A stretch of DNA of 64,000 nt from Dietzia cinnamea NBRC 102147 (lineage in GTDB: Bacteria > Actinomycetota > Actinomycetes > Mycobacteriales > Mycobacteriaceae). The notes beneath the pieces are model-generated. The model ran no database searches and was not told the DNA's origin. It worked only from the letters and a program-made list of their open reading frames with translations. The translations under genes and the position numbers were made by a program. Shown here piece after piece: positions 39,350 to 48,917 of this stretch (within the stretch, counting starts at the first letter, position 1; every line of letters begins with the position of its first letter). The stretch lies in the NCBI RefSeq assembly GCF_001571065.1, contig NZ_BCSW01000015.1:1-64000 (forward strand). The letters are read 5' to 3'.

Positions 39350-39829
39350 TCAGCGGGCGTGCCGCGAGTCGATCCAGGCCTGGAGGAGGACGACGGCGGC
39401 GGCCTGGTCGATCACGTCGCGCTGCTTACGTGTGTTGCGACCGGCCCCGTGGAGGGCCGCGCCGGCGGTGACGGTGGTCAGCCTCTCGTCGACGAGTTCC
39501 ACCGGCACTTCCGGGGAAGCGGTGGTCAGCGCGTCGGCGAACGACCGGGCCATGGCGGTCGAGGCGGTCTCGCGCCCCTTGAGGGAGGTGGGTAGCCCCA
39601 CGACCACGCCGACGGCGTCGTACTCGGCGATCAGCTCGCCGAGCCGCCGGAGCTCGGCGGCCCACCCGGGGTCGCCGTCGACCACGCGGATGGTCTCGAC
39701 CGGGGTGGCCAGGATCCCGTCTGGGTCGCAGGAGGCCACGCCGATGCGGGCGGTGCCCACGTCCAGGCCGAGCCGGCGCCCGCGGGTCCAGGCCGCGCCG
39801 GTGGCCGCGGGCGCGCCGGGGTCGGTCAT
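39350..39829 (-). CDS. ruvX: YqgF/RuvX-family putative pre-16S rRNA nuclease
   Basis: This RNase H-fold protein is implicated in pre-16S rRNA 5' processing and, in mycobacteria, Holliday-junction resolution. The 159-residue product has the first catalytic Asp in [21 protein letters not shown] (about 20-40), the GLPTSLKG motif, [12 protein letters not shown] with the acidic residue, and [17 protein letters not shown] with the last Asp. The ATG at 39829 overlaps alaS by four bases; alaS-ruvX-mltG-aroE is a conserved actinobacterial order. Confidence 0.94.
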   Translation of the reverse strand: MTDPGAPAATGAAWTRGRRLGLDVGTARIGVASCDPDGILATPVETIRVVDGDPGWAAELRRLGELIAEYDAVGVVVGLPTSLKGRETASTAMARSFADALTTASPEVPVELVDERLTTVTAGAALHGAGRNTRKQRDVIDQAAAVVLLQAWIDSRHAR

Positions 39830-42486
39830 CCCGCGTCCCGGACGGCGTCGCGCAGGGCTGAGACCGCGGCGTCGATGCCGCCGGGCTCGGTGCCCGCGCC
39901 CTGGGCCATGTCCGCCTTGCCGCCGCCGCGGGCGCCGAGTGCCGGGGAGATCGCCTTGACGAGGTCGCCGGCCCGGAGGCCGCGCTCCTGGGCGGCCGGG
40001 GTGACGGCGATGACGAACGGCACCTTGTCCTGGCCGGGTGCGGTGAGGAGGACGACGCCCGCGTCGGAGCCGAGGCGGCCCTTGAGGTCGGACGCGAGGG
40101 TGCGCAGGTCGCCGGCGGCACCGCCGGGGGCGCTGTGGGCGAGGAACCGGACACCGTCGAGGTCCTCGGCCGAGGCGAGCAGGTCGCCGGCCTGGGAGGC
40201 CAGCTGGGCCGCGCGCAGCGACTCGAGGGCCTTCTCGGTCTCGCGCAGCTTGGCGGTCAGCGCGGCGATGCGGTCGGGCAGCTCGTCGGCGGGTGCCTTG
40301 AGCGAGGTGGCGAGGCCGGACACGAGGGCACGCTCGCGGGCCTGGTGGCGGTAGGCGTCCATGCCGACGTAGGCCTCGACACGCCGGATGCCGGACCCGA
40401 CGGACGCCTCGCCGAGCAGGCTGACGGGGCCGATCTGCGCGGAGCTGCTGACGTGGGTGCCGCCGCACAGTTCCATGGAGAACGGGCCGCCGATCTCCAC
40501 CACACGGACCGTGGACCCGTAGTTCTCGCCGAACAGGGCCATGGCGCCCATGCGCTTGGCCTCGTCGAGGGTGGTCTCGATGGTGTTGACGCCGTAGTCG
40601 GCGTCGACGGCGGAGTTGGTGACCTCCTCGATCTGGGCGAGGACGTCGGCGGGGATCGAGCCGGACCAGTTGAAGTCGAACCGCATGTAGCCGGGCTTGT
40701 TGAGCGAACCGGCCTGGACGGCCTCGGGCCCGAGGATCTGGCGCAGTGCCGCGTGGACGAGGTGGGTGGCCGAGTGGCCCTGGGTGGCGCCCTTGCGCCA
40801 CTCGGGGTCGACGGCGGCCGTGACGATTTGCCCGGCCTCGACCTCGCCCCCGGTGAGGACACCCTTGTGGATCCAGAGCTTCTTGCCGATCTTCTGGACG
40901 TCGTCGACGCGCATCTGGAAGCCGGCGGTGGAGATCATGCCGCGGTCGCCCAGCTGGCCGCCGGACTCGGCGTAGAACGGGGTGCGGTCGAGCACGAACT
41001 CCACCTCGTCGCCCTCGCGGGCCACCGCGACGGCCCGGCCGCCGGAGACGATGCCCAGCAGGCGCGACTCGTCGGTGAGGTCGGTGAAGCCGGTGAAGAC
41101 GGTCTCGCCGGCGTCGAGGAAGTCGCGGTAGACGGACAGGTCGGCGTGGGCGTGCTTCTTCGCCTGGGAGTCGGCCTTGGCGCGGGCGCGCTGCTCGGAC
41201 ATGAGCGAGCGAAAGCCCTCCTCGTCGACCTGCAGCCCGGCCTCGGAGGCCATCTCGAGGGTGAGATCGATCGGGAACCCGTGGGTGTCGTGGAGGGCGA
41301 ACGCCTGCTGGCCGGAGAGCACCGCGGCGCCGGACCGGCGGGCGGACTCGGCGGCGCGCTCGAAGAGTTGGGTGCCGGACTCGAGGGTCTTGAGGAAGGC
41401 GGCCTCCTCGGCCACGGCGATCCGTTCGATCCGCTCGTAGCCGGAGACGGTCTCGGGGAACGAGGGACCGATCGCGTCCCGGACGGTGGCCATGAACTCG
41501 GCCATGGTCTCCCCCGTCGCGCCGAGGAGGCGCACGGAGCGGACGATGCGCCGCAGGAGGCGACGGAGGATGTAGCCGCGGCCCTCGTTGCCGGGGGTCA
41601 CGCCGTCGGAGATGAGCATGTAGGCGGTCCGGGCGTGATCGGCGATCACGCGGAACCGCACGTCCGAGGCGCTGTCAGCGCCGTACTTCGCGCCGGACAG
41701 GCGCTCGGCGGTGTCGATGACCGGGCGCAGCAGGTCGGTCTCGTAGACGTTCTCGACGCCCTGGAGCAGGAAGGCCACGCGCTCGACGCCCATGCCGGTG
41801 TCGATGTTCTGCTTGGGCAGCGGGCCGAGGATCTCGAAGGAGTCCTTGCCGGAGCCATCGCCGCGCTCGTTCTGCATGAACACGAGGTTCCAGATCTCGA
41901 TGTAGCGGTCCTCGTCGGCCTCCGGCCCGCCGTCGACGCCGTAGGCCGGTCCGCGGTCGTAGAAGATCTCCGAGCACGGTCCACAGGGTCCGGGCACGCC
42001 CATGGACCAGTAGTTGTCGGCCATGCCGCGCCGCTGGATGCGCTCTTCGGGCACGCCGATCACGTCGCGCCAGATGCCGTACGCCTCGTCGTCGTCGAGG
42101 TAGACGGTCACCCACAGCAGCGCGGGGTCGATGCCGAAGCCCCCGTCGTCGAGTGAGGACGTCAGCAGCGACCACGCGTGGCGGATGGCCCCTTCCTTGA
42201 AGTAGTCGCCGAAGGAGAAGTTGCCGGCCATCTGGAAGAAGGTGTTGTGGCGGGTGGTGATGCCCACCTCCTCGATGTCGAGGGTGCGCACGCACTTCTG
42301 GATGGATGTCGCGGTGGCGTACGGCGGCGTCTCCTGGCCGAGGAAGTAGGGCTTGAACGGGACCATGCCGGCGTTGACGAACAGCAGGTTGGGATCGTCC
42401 AGGACCAGTGACGCGCTGGGGACCTCGGTGTGTCCGGCGCGGACGAAGTGGTCGAGGAAGCGGCGCCGGATCTCATGGGTCTGCAC
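39826..42486 (-). CDS. alaS: Alanyl-tRNA synthetase
   Basis: AlaS charges tRNA-Ala and edits mischarged serine and glycine. The 886-residue product has the class II aminoacylation core ([47 protein letters not shown]), the editing domain zinc motifs [12 protein letters not shown] and [11 protein letters not shown], and the C-terminal DHHA1-like domain ending [13 protein letters not shown] set the start at the GTG at 42486 (VQTHEIRR), six bases after GAGG; a GTG four codons earlier lies inside that ribosome-binding site. No other gene intervenes upstream for about 250 bases. Confidence 0.96.
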   Translation of the reverse strand: MQTHEIRRRFLDHFVRAGHTEVPSASLVLDDPNLLFVNAGMVPFKPYFLGQETPPYATATSIQKCVRTLDIEEVGITTRHNTFFQMAGNFSFGDYFKEGAIRHAWSLLTSSLDDGGFGIDPALLWVTVYLDDDEAYGIWRDVIGVPEERIQRRGMADNYWSMGVPGPCGPCSEIFYDRGPAYGVDGGPEADEDRYIEIWNLVFMQNERGDGSGKDSFEILGPLPKQNIDTGMGVERVAFLLQGVENVYETDLLRPVIDTAERLSGAKYGADSASDVRFRVIADHARTAYMLISDGVTPGNEGRGYILRRLLRRIVRSVRLLGATGETMAEFMATVRDAIGPSFPETVSGYERIERIAVAEEAAFLKTLESGTQLFERAAESARRSGAAVLSGQQAFALHDTHGFPIDLTLEMASEAGLQVDEEGFRSLMSEQRARAKADSQAKKHAHADLSVYRDFLDAGETVFTGFTDLTDESRLLGIVSGGRAVAVAREGDEVEFVLDRTPFYAESGGQLGDRGMISTAGFQMRVDDVQKIGKKLWIHKGVLTGGEVEAGQIVTAAVDPEWRKGATQGHSATHLVHAALRQILGPEAVQAGSLNKPGYMRFDFNWSGSIPADVLAQIEEVTNSAVDADYGVNTIETTLDEAKRMGAMALFGENYGSTVRVVEIGGPFSMELCGGTHVSSSAQIGPVSLLGEASVGSGIRRVEAYVGMDAYRHQARERALVSGLATSLKAPADELPDRIAALTAKLRETEKALESLRAAQLASQAGDLLASAEDLDGVRFLAHSAPGGAAGDLRTLASDLKGRLGSDAGVVLLTAPGQDKVPFVIAVTPAAQERGLRAGDLVKAISPALGARGGGKADMAQGAGTEPGGIDAAVSALRDAVRDAG

Positions 42487-42667
42487 AGGGGGCCTCACTG
42501 GTCGTCTACGGGTGGTGTCGGGCGAGAGTCAAGACTACCGCCGCGCGGGTCGGCGCCCGGGAACGAGGTGGGGCGGGCCGGGATGCGCTGCGGGCGGGGT
42601 GAGGGGCCGCCGGGCTGGGGACGTGGTCCCGACGACGACGACGAGGGGCCGCCACCCGGAAGGGACG

Positions 42668-42705
42668 CGGGCGCCCGCTCCACCGGTCCGGCGGAGGGGC
42701 GCCCG
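42668..42705 (-). terminator. Strong hairpin after the 52-residue peptide gene
   Basis: CGGGCGCCC (42668-42676) pairs with GGGCGCCCG (42697-42705). After a single bulged G, CTCC (42678-42681) pairs with GGAG (42693-42696), leaving an 11-base loop. It starts 28 bases past the peptide stop on the same strand. The following bases are C/T-rich but not a U-tract. Confidence 0.65.
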
Positions 42706-42733
42706 GGCTGGCCGTGTGCGGCGAGAGGGTCGG

Positions 42734-42892
42734 TCAGCGCGGCATCGGGGGCAGGATGATGCCGAAGTTGGCGGCGGTGATGAAGGCCTCCTGCGGCAGC
42801 AGGCCGAGGCTGTGCGCCCCGGTGCCCCAGACGCCGACCGAGGTGGCGACGCCGACGAGCGTCGAGAAGATGCTGGCGAGACCGGTGAACAT
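42734..42892 (-). CDS. Unrecognised 52-residue hydrophobic peptide
   Basis: I do not recognise this gene. It starts at the ATG at 42892, five bases after a perfect GGAGG, the best ribosome-binding site in the surrounding 500 bases. The peptide is hydrophobic and small-residue-rich from MFTGLASIFSTLVG through GLLPQEAF, with no Cys, a single Trp, and a Pro-rich end (ILPPMPR). It could be one membrane helix or an amphipathic pore-like peptide; mycolic-acid bacteria have short cell-wall channel peptides (PorA/PorH type), but I see no sequence match to those. It stands alone between rarA and alaS, with a hairpin upstream (42925-42944) and a terminator-like hairpin downstream. Confidence 0.62.
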   Translation of the reverse strand: MFTGLASIFSTLVGVATSVGVWGTGAHSLGLLPQEAFITAANFGIILPPMPR

Positions 42893-42924
42893 GAGAACCT
42901 CCGAATGCTGATGTGGACACAACA

Positions 42925-42944
42925 TCCTGCCTGCTCAGGCAGGA
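42925..42944 (-). other. Perfect hairpin between rarA and the peptide gene
   Basis: TCCTGCCT (42925-42932) and AGGCAGGA (42937-42944) form an 8-bp stem with a GCTC loop, 33 bases upstream of the peptide start and 90 bases past the rarA stop. It may terminate rarA or be a leader hairpin of the peptide mRNA. An AT-rich patch (TCATATTT, 42951-42944 on the minus strand) right beside it is the best -10-like sequence nearby. Confidence 0.5.
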
Positions 42945-43034
42945 AATATGACTTTCACACAGTTCTCAGGATTTGGCCAGGCTTTGCCGCGGGGGTCCCC
43001 TGGAGCCCGTCCCGGCGTGGCCCCCGGGCGCGCC

Positions 43035-44381
43035 TCAGTCCCGGATGATCCGGCGGAGTTTGTCGACCCGGGCGGACAGCTCGCGCTCGTGGCCGTGCGG
43101 CCCGGGCTCGTAGTAGTCCCGCCCCACCAGCTCGTCGGGCGGGTACTGCTGCGCCACGACCCCCGGCGCCGCGTTGTGCGGGTACCGGTAGCCCACCCCG
43201 TTGCCGAGCCCCTTGGCCCCGGCGTAGTGGCCGTCCCGCAGGTGCTTGGGCACCTCGCCGACGCCACCGGCGCGGACGTCGGACATGGCGGCGTCGATGG
43301 CCGCGATCACCGCCTTGGACTTGGGGGCGGTCGCGAGGTGGATGGTGGCCTGGGCCAGCGCGAGCCGGCACTCCGGCATGCCGACCTTCTGGACGATCTC
43401 CGCCGCCGCGCTCGCGGACAGCAGCGCGGTCGGGTCGGCCATGCCGATGTCCTCACTCGCGTGCACCATGAGCCGCCGGGCGATGAACCGGGGGTCCTCC
43501 CCCGCGACCAGCATGCGTGCCAGGTAGTGCAGCGCGGCGTCCACGTCGGACCCGCGGATGGACTTGATGAACGCGCTCGTGACGTCGTAGTGCTGGTCGC
43601 CGTCACGGTCGTAGCGCACGGGGGCCGCGTCCAGGCTGAGCTCGACGATCTCCGGCGTCACCACGCCGTCCGCCGCGGCCCCGGCCGCGGCCTCCAGGAT
43701 CGTCAGGCTGCGCCGCGCGTCCCCTCCCGAGAGCCGGACGATGTCCTCCGCCGCCGCGTCGGTGAGCTCGACCCGCCCCGCCAGCCCCCGTTCGTCGGAG
43801 ACCGCGCGCCGCAGCACGGCGGCCACCCCGGCGTCGTCCAGGCCCTGCAGTTCGGCGATGAGCGACCGGCTCAACAGCGGCGCGATGACCGAGAAGTGCG
43901 GGTTCTCCGTGGTCGCGGCCACGAGCAGGACGATGCCGTTCTCCACCGCCGCCAGCAGGGCGTCCTGCTGGCTCTTGGAGAACCGGTGCACCTCGTCGAT
44001 GAACAGGACCGTGCGCTGACCGTGGACCTGCCGGGTGCGGGCGTCGTCGATCACCGCGCGGACGTCCTTGACCCCGGCGCTGAGCGCCGACAGGGCGACG
44101 AAGTGTCGACCCGACGTGCTGGCCACCAGATTGGCGAGCGTCGTCTTCCCGGTCCCCGGAGGGCCGTAGAGGATCACCGACGAGCCCCCGCGCCCCTCCA
44201 CCAGCCGCCGCAGCGGCGAATTGGGGCGCAGCAGGTGCTCCTGGCCGATCACCTCGTCCAGCGTCCGCGGCCGCATCCGGACCGCCAACGGGGCGCCCGG
44301 GTCCACGGACGCCGACGCCGGAGGAACGGGCCCGGCGCCGCCCGCGTCCCCGGCGGCGAACAGCCCAGCGTCTTCGGTCAC
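43035..44381 (-). CDS. rarA: Replication-associated recombination ATPase RarA
   Basis: RarA (MgsA) is a clamp-loader-like AAA+ ATPase acting at stalled forks. The 448-residue product has [18 protein letters not shown] before the Walker [14 protein letters not shown] (about residues 69-81), Walker [13 protein letters not shown], the sensor region [11 protein letters not shown], an arginine finger (APLLSRS), and the C-terminal tetramerisation domain ([11 protein letters not shown] to [19 protein letters not shown]). The GTG at 44381 has no Shine-Dalgarno, but a TAGCCT hexamer six bases upstream suggests a leaderless transcript. It is divergent from the phosphatase gene. Confidence 0.96.
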   Translation of the reverse strand: MTEDAGLFAAGDAGGAGPVPPASASVDPGAPLAVRMRPRTLDEVIGQEHLLRPNSPLRRLVEGRGGSSVILYGPPGTGKTTLANLVASTSGRHFVALSALSAGVKDVRAVIDDARTRQVHGQRTVLFIDEVHRFSKSQQDALLAAVENGIVLLVAATTENPHFSVIAPLLSRSLIAELQGLDDAGVAAVLRRAVSDERGLAGRVELTDAAAEDIVRLSGGDARRSLTILEAAAGAAADGVVTPEIVELSLDAAPVRYDRDGDQHYDVTSAFIKSIRGSDVDAALHYLARMLVAGEDPRFIARRLMVHASEDIGMADPTALLSASAAAEIVQKVGMPECRLALAQATIHLATAPKSKAVIAAIDAAMSDVRAGGVGEVPKHLRDGHYAGAKGLGNGVGYRYPHNAAPGVVAQQYPPDELVGRDYYEPGPHGHERELSARVDKLRRIIRD

Positions 44382-44387
44382 GCCCCC

Positions 44388-44393
44388 AGGCTA
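44388..44393 (-). promoter_or_regulatory. Candidate -10 element for leaderless rarA mRNA
   Basis: TAGCCT on the minus strand is followed by six bases and then the rarA GTG. This spacing would place the transcription start at the start codon. The intervening GGGGGC is not a usable Shine-Dalgarno at that distance. This is a prediction from spacing alone. Confidence 0.38.
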
Positions 44394-44550
44394 CCGGCGG
44401 GCCCCGACAGCGAACCCCGGGTGAACATCCGGCGACGGATCCGCGGAAGTGACCGCGGCCTTCGTCGTCGTCGGGTTGTCTGGAACTCAGGTCTGCCACC
44501 TCCCCGGCGGGGGCACGCCGCCGCCACCCGGGCCACTACCTCAGGCCGCC

Positions 44551-44585
44551 ACCCCACGACACCACCCCACGACACCACCCCGTGC
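44551..44585 (+). repeat. 13-base tandem repeat upstream of the phosphatase gene
   Basis: The unit ACCCCACGACACC occurs at 44551-44563 and 44564-44576, with a partial third copy (ACCCC) from 44577. The tract ends about ten bases before the GGAGG ribosome-binding site of the downstream gene and would lie in its 5' leader or promoter. Replication slippage could change its copy number. Confidence 0.7.
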
Positions 44586-44609
44586 CACGACCCCCGGAGG
44601 TCCCACCCG

Positions 44610-45914
44610 ATGTGCCGCGACGACCACCCCACCCACGGACCCACCCTCACCCGTCGTGAGGCGCTCGCCGGCGCCGGCATGGTCGCCGCAGCGGGCGCCG
44701 TCGGGGTGACCCTGCTCGCTGAACCCGCCCCCGTGTGGGCGAACCCGGTACGGCCGGTCGCCGACGACCTCGACGTCTACGTGATCGTCACCGACGGCAT
44801 GCGACCGGACGAACTGAACGCCGCGCAGGCGCCGACACTGCACCGCTGGGCAGCCGAGGGCACGCGGTTCACCGATGCGTCGTCGATCATGATCGCCGAG
44901 ACCCTGCCCAACCACGCCGCGATGGTCACCGGCGTCCTCCCCCACCGCAACGGGGTGCCCGCCAACGCCATCTGGGACCACGCGATCGGGGACGAGCGGA
45001 CCCTCGACCGGCCCGACGACCTGCGGGCCGCCACGGTCCTGGACCGCATTCGGACCGAGGCCGGCCTCACCACCGCGAGCGTGCTGAGCAAGGACTACCT
45101 CCACGGCCTGTTCGGCGGCCGAGCCAGCGTGCAGTGGGCGCCGTTCCCGCTCGTGCCGATCACCGACCACTCGCTCGACTGGTTCACCGTCGAGGCCCTC
45201 AAGCGGACCATCACCGACCACGCCCCGAGGATGACGTTCGTCAACCTCGGGGACATGGACCGCTTCGGCCACATGGACCTGTCGGGGACCTCGCTCCGAC
45301 TAGCCCGCAACCAGGCGGTGTTCAACTCGGACCACAAGCTCTGGGACCTCGAGCAGTTCCTCCGCGCCACCGGGCGCTGGGAACGTTCCGTGCTCATCGT
45401 CCTGGCCGACCACGGGATGGACTGGTCGGAGCCCCTGCGCCTCATCAGCGCGGCCGGGGCGATCGACGCCGACCCGGCGCTGCGGGGCCGGTTCGGGATC
45501 GCCCAGAACGGGGGGGCCGACACGTTCGCCTACCTCGGCCCCGCCGGTGAACGCGACGCGGCACTGGCGCGCCTGCGGGAGGTGGTCGGCGCGCTCCCCG
45601 GCGTCAACCGCCTCTACGACCCGGCCGAGCTCGACCTCGGCGAGCGCGGCGGCGACCTCGTGGCCACGTGTCACCCGGGATGGCGGTTCTCCGACCCCAC
45701 CCCGTTCTCCAACCCGATCCCGGGGAACCACGGGCACGAGGTCACGCTCGGCATCCCGTTCTTCATTGGCGGTGGGCACCGGATCGTCCGCCGCGGGCAG
45801 GTCGTCGACCGGCCTGTCCGGACCCTCGACGTGGCCCCGACGGTGTCCCGGCTGTTCGGGCTCGGCCACTCCGGGATGGACGGGCGGCCCGCGCTCGAGG
45901 CGTTCCACCTCTGA
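44610..45914 (+). CDS. Tat-exported alkaline phosphatase superfamily protein
   Basis: This is a predicted exported phosphodiesterase, nucleotide pyrophosphatase or phosphatase of the alkaline phosphatase superfamily. The 434-residue product starts with a twin-arginine signal (TRREAL at residues 14-19, then an Ala/Gly-rich helix and a probable cleavage after PAPVWA). The mature part has a metal-site Asp in VIVTDGMRPD, the likely nucleophile region AETLPNHAAMVTGVLPHRNG, a second metal site VLADHGMDWS and a late His in NHGHEVTLGIPF. The ATG at 44610 follows GGAGG. It is divergent from rarA and convergent with aspS. The substrate is unknown. In-frame sequence upstream of the start is antisense to rarA and not part of the gene. 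Confidence 0.87.
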   Translation: MCRDDHPTHGPTLTRREALAGAGMVAAAGAVGVTLLAEPAPVWANPVRPVADDLDVYVIVTDGMRPDELNAAQAPTLHRWAAEGTRFTDASSIMIAETLPNHAAMVTGVLPHRNGVPANAIWDHAIGDERTLDRPDDLRAATVLDRIRTEAGLTTASVLSKDYLHGLFGGRASVQWAPFPLVPITDHSLDWFTVEALKRTITDHAPRMTFVNLGDMDRFGHMDLSGTSLRLARNQAVFNSDHKLWDLEQFLRATGRWERSVLIVLADHGMDWSEPLRLISAAGAIDADPALRGRFGIAQNGGADTFAYLGPAGERDAALARLREVVGALPGVNRLYDPAELDLGERGGDLVATCHPGWRFSDPTPFSNPIPGNHGHEVTLGIPFFIGGGHRIVRRGQVVDRPVRTLDVAPTVSRLFGLGHSGMDGRPALEAFHL

Positions 45915-45931
45915 GACCCCGATATGACGGA

Positions 45932-46016
45932 AATCCGCTACTCCCCCGTCACATTCGCTACCGTTTTCCGTTCTTTTCCGGGTAGCGCGGCGAATCGCGC
46001 AGGAGAGTAGCGGATT
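45932..46016. terminator. Nested inverted repeats between convergent genes
   Basis: AATCCGCTACTC (45932-45943) and GAGTAGCGGATT (46005-46016) are perfect 12-base inverted repeats. Inside, ATTCGCTACC (45952-45961) faces GGTAGCG-CGGC-GAAT, its complement interrupted by four bases, around a T-rich centre (GTTTTCCGTTCTTTTCC). The CGCTAC core thus occurs four times, two in each direction. It lies exactly between the converging phosphatase and aspS genes, so a bidirectional terminator is the simplest reading. Confidence 0.6.
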
Positions 46017-46046
46017 CGGGGGCGGGGCAGGGCGGGGTGGGGCCGA

Positions 46047-47846
46047 CTACTCGGCTGCGGCCCCGGACGGGGCGGCCTGGCCGCGCTGCACCGGCTTGGC
46101 GTCGATGCCGGACTCCTTGCGCTGCTGCGCCGTGATCGGCGCCGGCGCATCGGTCAGCGGGTCGACGCCGCCGCCGGACTTGGGGAACGCGATGACGTCG
46201 CGGATCGACTCGGTCCCGGCCAGCAGGGCGCAGATGCGATCCCAGCCGAACGCGATGCCGCCGTGCGGCGGGGAGCCGTAGGAGAAGGCGTCGAGCAGGA
46301 AGCCGAACTTCTCCTGCGCCTCGTCGGCCGAGATGCCCATGACGCCGAACACCCGCTCCTGGACGTCCTTGCGGTGGATACGGATCGAGCCGCCGCCGAT
46401 CTCGTTGCCGTTGCACACGATGTCGTACGCGTAGGCGAGCGCCGAGCCCGGATCGGTGTCGAACGTGTCCAGGTGCTCGGGCTTGGGCGAGGTGAACGCA
46501 TGGTGCACCGCGGTCCAGGCACCCGACCCCACGGCCACGTCACCGGCGGCCGTGGCGTCGTCGGCCGGCTCGAACATCGGGGCGTCGACGACCCAGGTGA
46601 ACGCCCACTTGGTGGGGTCGATGAGGCCGAGCTTGGCGGCGATCTCACCGCGGGCCGCGCCGAGCAGGGCCCGCGTGGACTTCACCGCGCCGGCGCCGAA
46701 GAAGATGCAGTCACCCGGCTCCGCGCCGACGTGGGCGGCGATGCCCGCCCGCTCGGAGTCCGACAGGTTCTTGGCGACCGGGCCGCCGAGCTCGCCGTCG
46801 GAACCGACGAGGACGTACGCGAGTCCCTTGGCGCCGCGCTGCTTGGCCCACTCCTGCCAGGCGTCGAGCTGACGACGCGGCTGTGACGCCCCGCCCTTCA
46901 TGACGACCGCGCCGACGTACGGCGCCTTGAACACCCGGAACGGGGTGTCGGCGAAGAACTCCGTGCACTCGACGAGCTCGATGTCGAACCGCAGGTCCGG
47001 CTTGTCGGAGCCGAACCGGCGCATCGCCTCCTCGTACGTCATCCGCGGGATCGGCGTGGTGATCTCGTAACCGGCGGTGGCCCACACCTCGGTGAGGATC
47101 TCCTCCGCCACGCCGATCACGTCGTCCTGGTCGACGAAGCTCATCTCCAGGTCGAGCTGCGTGAACTCCGGCTGCCGGTCGGCGCGGAAGTCCTCGTCGC
47201 GGTAGCAGCGGGCCAGCTGGTAGTACTTCTCCATCCCGGCCACCATGAGCAACTGCTTGAACAACTGCGGCGACTGCGGGAGGGCGTAGAACGTACCCGG
47301 CTGCAGGCGGGCCGGCACGAGGAAGTCGCGCGCACCCTCCGGGGTCGAGCGGGTGAGGGTGGGGGTCTCGATCTCCACGAAGTCGTGACGGGCCAGGACT
47401 CCGCGGGCCGCGGCGTTGACCTTCGACCGCAGCCGCAGCGCCGCGCCCGGACCCTCGCGGCGCAGGTCGAGGTACCGGTGACGCAGACGTGCCTCCTCCC
47501 CCACCTCGTCGTCGAGCTGGAACGGCAGCGCCGCCGCCTCACCCAGGACCTCGAACGACGTGACGTCGATCTCGATCTCGCCCGAGGCGAGGTTAGGGTT
47601 CTCCGATCCCTCCGGACGACGGTCGACGACGCCGGTGACCGCCACGCAGTACTCGTTGCGCAGGCGGTGGGCGCGCTCGGCCACGTCCTCGGAACGGAAG
47701 ACCACCTGGCACACGCCCGAGGCGTCGCGCAGATCGACGAAGATGACACCGCCGTGATCCCGGCGGCGTGCCACCCAGCCGGCCAGGGTGACGGTGTCAC
47801 CGGCGTCGGCGGCTCGGAGCTGGCCGGCGGAATGGGTGCGCAGCAC
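46047..47846 (-). CDS. aspS: Aspartyl-tRNA synthetase
   Basis: AspS charges tRNA-Asp; in several actinobacteria it also charges tRNA-Asn, which cannot be decided here. The 599-residue product has the OB-fold anticodon domain ([26 protein letters not shown]), class II motif 2 ([21 protein letters not shown]), the bacterial insertion domain, and motif 3 ([16 protein letters not shown]). The start is the GTG at 47846, nine bases after GAGAGG. It is divergent from the zinc metallopeptidase gene (149 bases between starts). The C-terminal about 30 residues are Ala/Gln/Lys-rich. Confidence 0.96.
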   Translation of the reverse strand: MLRTHSAGQLRAADAGDTVTLAGWVARRRDHGGVIFVDLRDASGVCQVVFRSEDVAERAHRLRNEYCVAVTGVVDRRPEGSENPNLASGEIEIDVTSFEVLGEAAALPFQLDDEVGEEARLRHRYLDLRREGPGAALRLRSKVNAAARGVLARHDFVEIETPTLTRSTPEGARDFLVPARLQPGTFYALPQSPQLFKQLLMVAGMEKYYQLARCYRDEDFRADRQPEFTQLDLEMSFVDQDDVIGVAEEILTEVWATAGYEITTPIPRMTYEEAMRRFGSDKPDLRFDIELVECTEFFADTPFRVFKAPYVGAVVMKGGASQPRRQLDAWQEWAKQRGAKGLAYVLVGSDGELGGPVAKNLSDSERAGIAAHVGAEPGDCIFFGAGAVKSTRALLGAARGEIAAKLGLIDPTKWAFTWVVDAPMFEPADDATAAGDVAVGSGAWTAVHHAFTSPKPEHLDTFDTDPGSALAYAYDIVCNGNEIGGGSIRIHRKDVQERVFGVMGISADEAQEKFGFLLDAFSYGSPPHGGIAFGWDRICALLAGTESIRDVIAFPKSGGGVDPLTDAPAPITAQQRKESGIDAKPVQRGQAAPSGAAAE

Positions 47847-47995
47847 TGCGGTGGTCCTCTCGTCGGGGAAAGTGTGGTGTGATCGCCTGAGCGTGAGCAC
47901 CGACGGGACGACCCCACGGCCCGCCACGGGCTCGGACGGGGAACAGTCTACGTCCACGACAGACCGGGCGACGCACCACCCGGAAGGCGGAGATC

Positions 47996-48904
47996 ATGAC
48001 GTTTCGGCAAGGCGGAAGGCTCGACACCAGCGGAGTCTCCGGCGGAGGCAGGGGAGGTCGCCGGGGGATCGCGGTCGGCGGAGGGGTCGGCGGCCTCGCC
48101 GTCGTCCTCATCGCCCTGTTCCTCGGTGTCGACCCGGGCCAGCTCGGCCTGGACACCGGTCCCACCGGCGCGCAGGAACAGGGTTCCGACTCCGCGCAGC
48201 AGTTCCAGGCCCACATCGACCAGTGCGACCTGCAACAGGCCAACTCCGACACGATCTGCCGCATCGTCGCCACCACCGAGAGCCTCGAGGACGTCTGGAC
48301 AATCCAGCTGCCGGATCAGGTGGGGATGAGCTGGGTCCAGCCCCGGACCACCGTCTTCAGCGGCGCCGTCGACACCGGCTGTGGTGCCGCCTCCTCCGAC
48401 ATCGGCCCCTTCTACTGCCCCGCCGGGCAGACCGTCTACATCGACCCCTCGTTCTTCGACAGCGTCCTCGTGGGGCAGCTCGGCGGACCGCCCTCCGGCG
48501 CGGCGCAGATGTACGTCGTCGCGCACGAGTTCGGCCACCACCTGCAGACCATGCTCGGCGACATCCGACGCTCGCAGCAGGACCCGCAGGGCCCGTCCTC
48601 CGGAGCGGTCCGCGTCGAGCTCCAGGCCGACTGCTACGCGGGGCTCTGGGCCCACTACGCGACCTCCACACCGGCGCCCGACGGCGGCCCGCCGCTACTG
48701 GAGAGCCTGACCCCGCAGGACGTGGATGCGATCGTCCGGACCGCGGAGGCCATCGGCGACGACCACATCCAGCGCACCGGAGGCGGGCGCGTCGACCCCC
48801 GCTCGTGGACCCACGGCTCGTCCGAGATGCGCAGGCAGTGGTTCCTCACCGGCTACGAGCAGGGCTCCGTGCAGGCCTGCGACACCTTCCGCGCGCAGCT
48901 CTGA
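47996..48904 (+). CDS. Neutral zinc metallopeptidase (KPN_02809/YpfJ family)
   Basis: This is a predicted membrane-anchored zinc metallopeptidase of unknown substrate. The 302-residue product has a Gly/Arg-rich N-terminus, one transmembrane helix (about residues 25-45) and an outside domain with GPFYCPAGQTVYIDPSFFD, the zinc motif VVAHEFGHHLQ (His-Glu-x-x-His, about 180-190), and ELQADCYAGLWAHY with the third ligand. The closing region WFLTGYEQGSVQACDTF is typical of the family. The ATG at 47996 has a GGCGGAG upstream. It converges on hisS with only 13 bases between stops. Confidence 0.92.
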   Translation: MTFRQGGRLDTSGVSGGGRGGRRGIAVGGGVGGLAVVLIALFLGVDPGQLGLDTGPTGAQEQGSDSAQQFQAHIDQCDLQQANSDTICRIVATTESLEDVWTIQLPDQVGMSWVQPRTTVFSGAVDTGCGAASSDIGPFYCPAGQTVYIDPSFFDSVLVGQLGGPPSGAAQMYVVAHEFGHHLQTMLGDIRRSQQDPQGPSSGAVRVELQADCYAGLWAHYATSTPAPDGGPPLLESLTPQDVDAIVRTAEAIGDDHIQRTGGGRVDPRSWTHGSSEMRRQWFLTGYEQGSVQACDTFRAQL

Positions 48905-48917
48905 CGCGCGGGAGGAG

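Noticed and set aside
42948-44609. In-frame upstream extension of the phosphatase gene
   Set aside because: The extension is antisense to rarA, while the ATG at 44610 has a GGAGG site and a twin-arginine signal right behind it.
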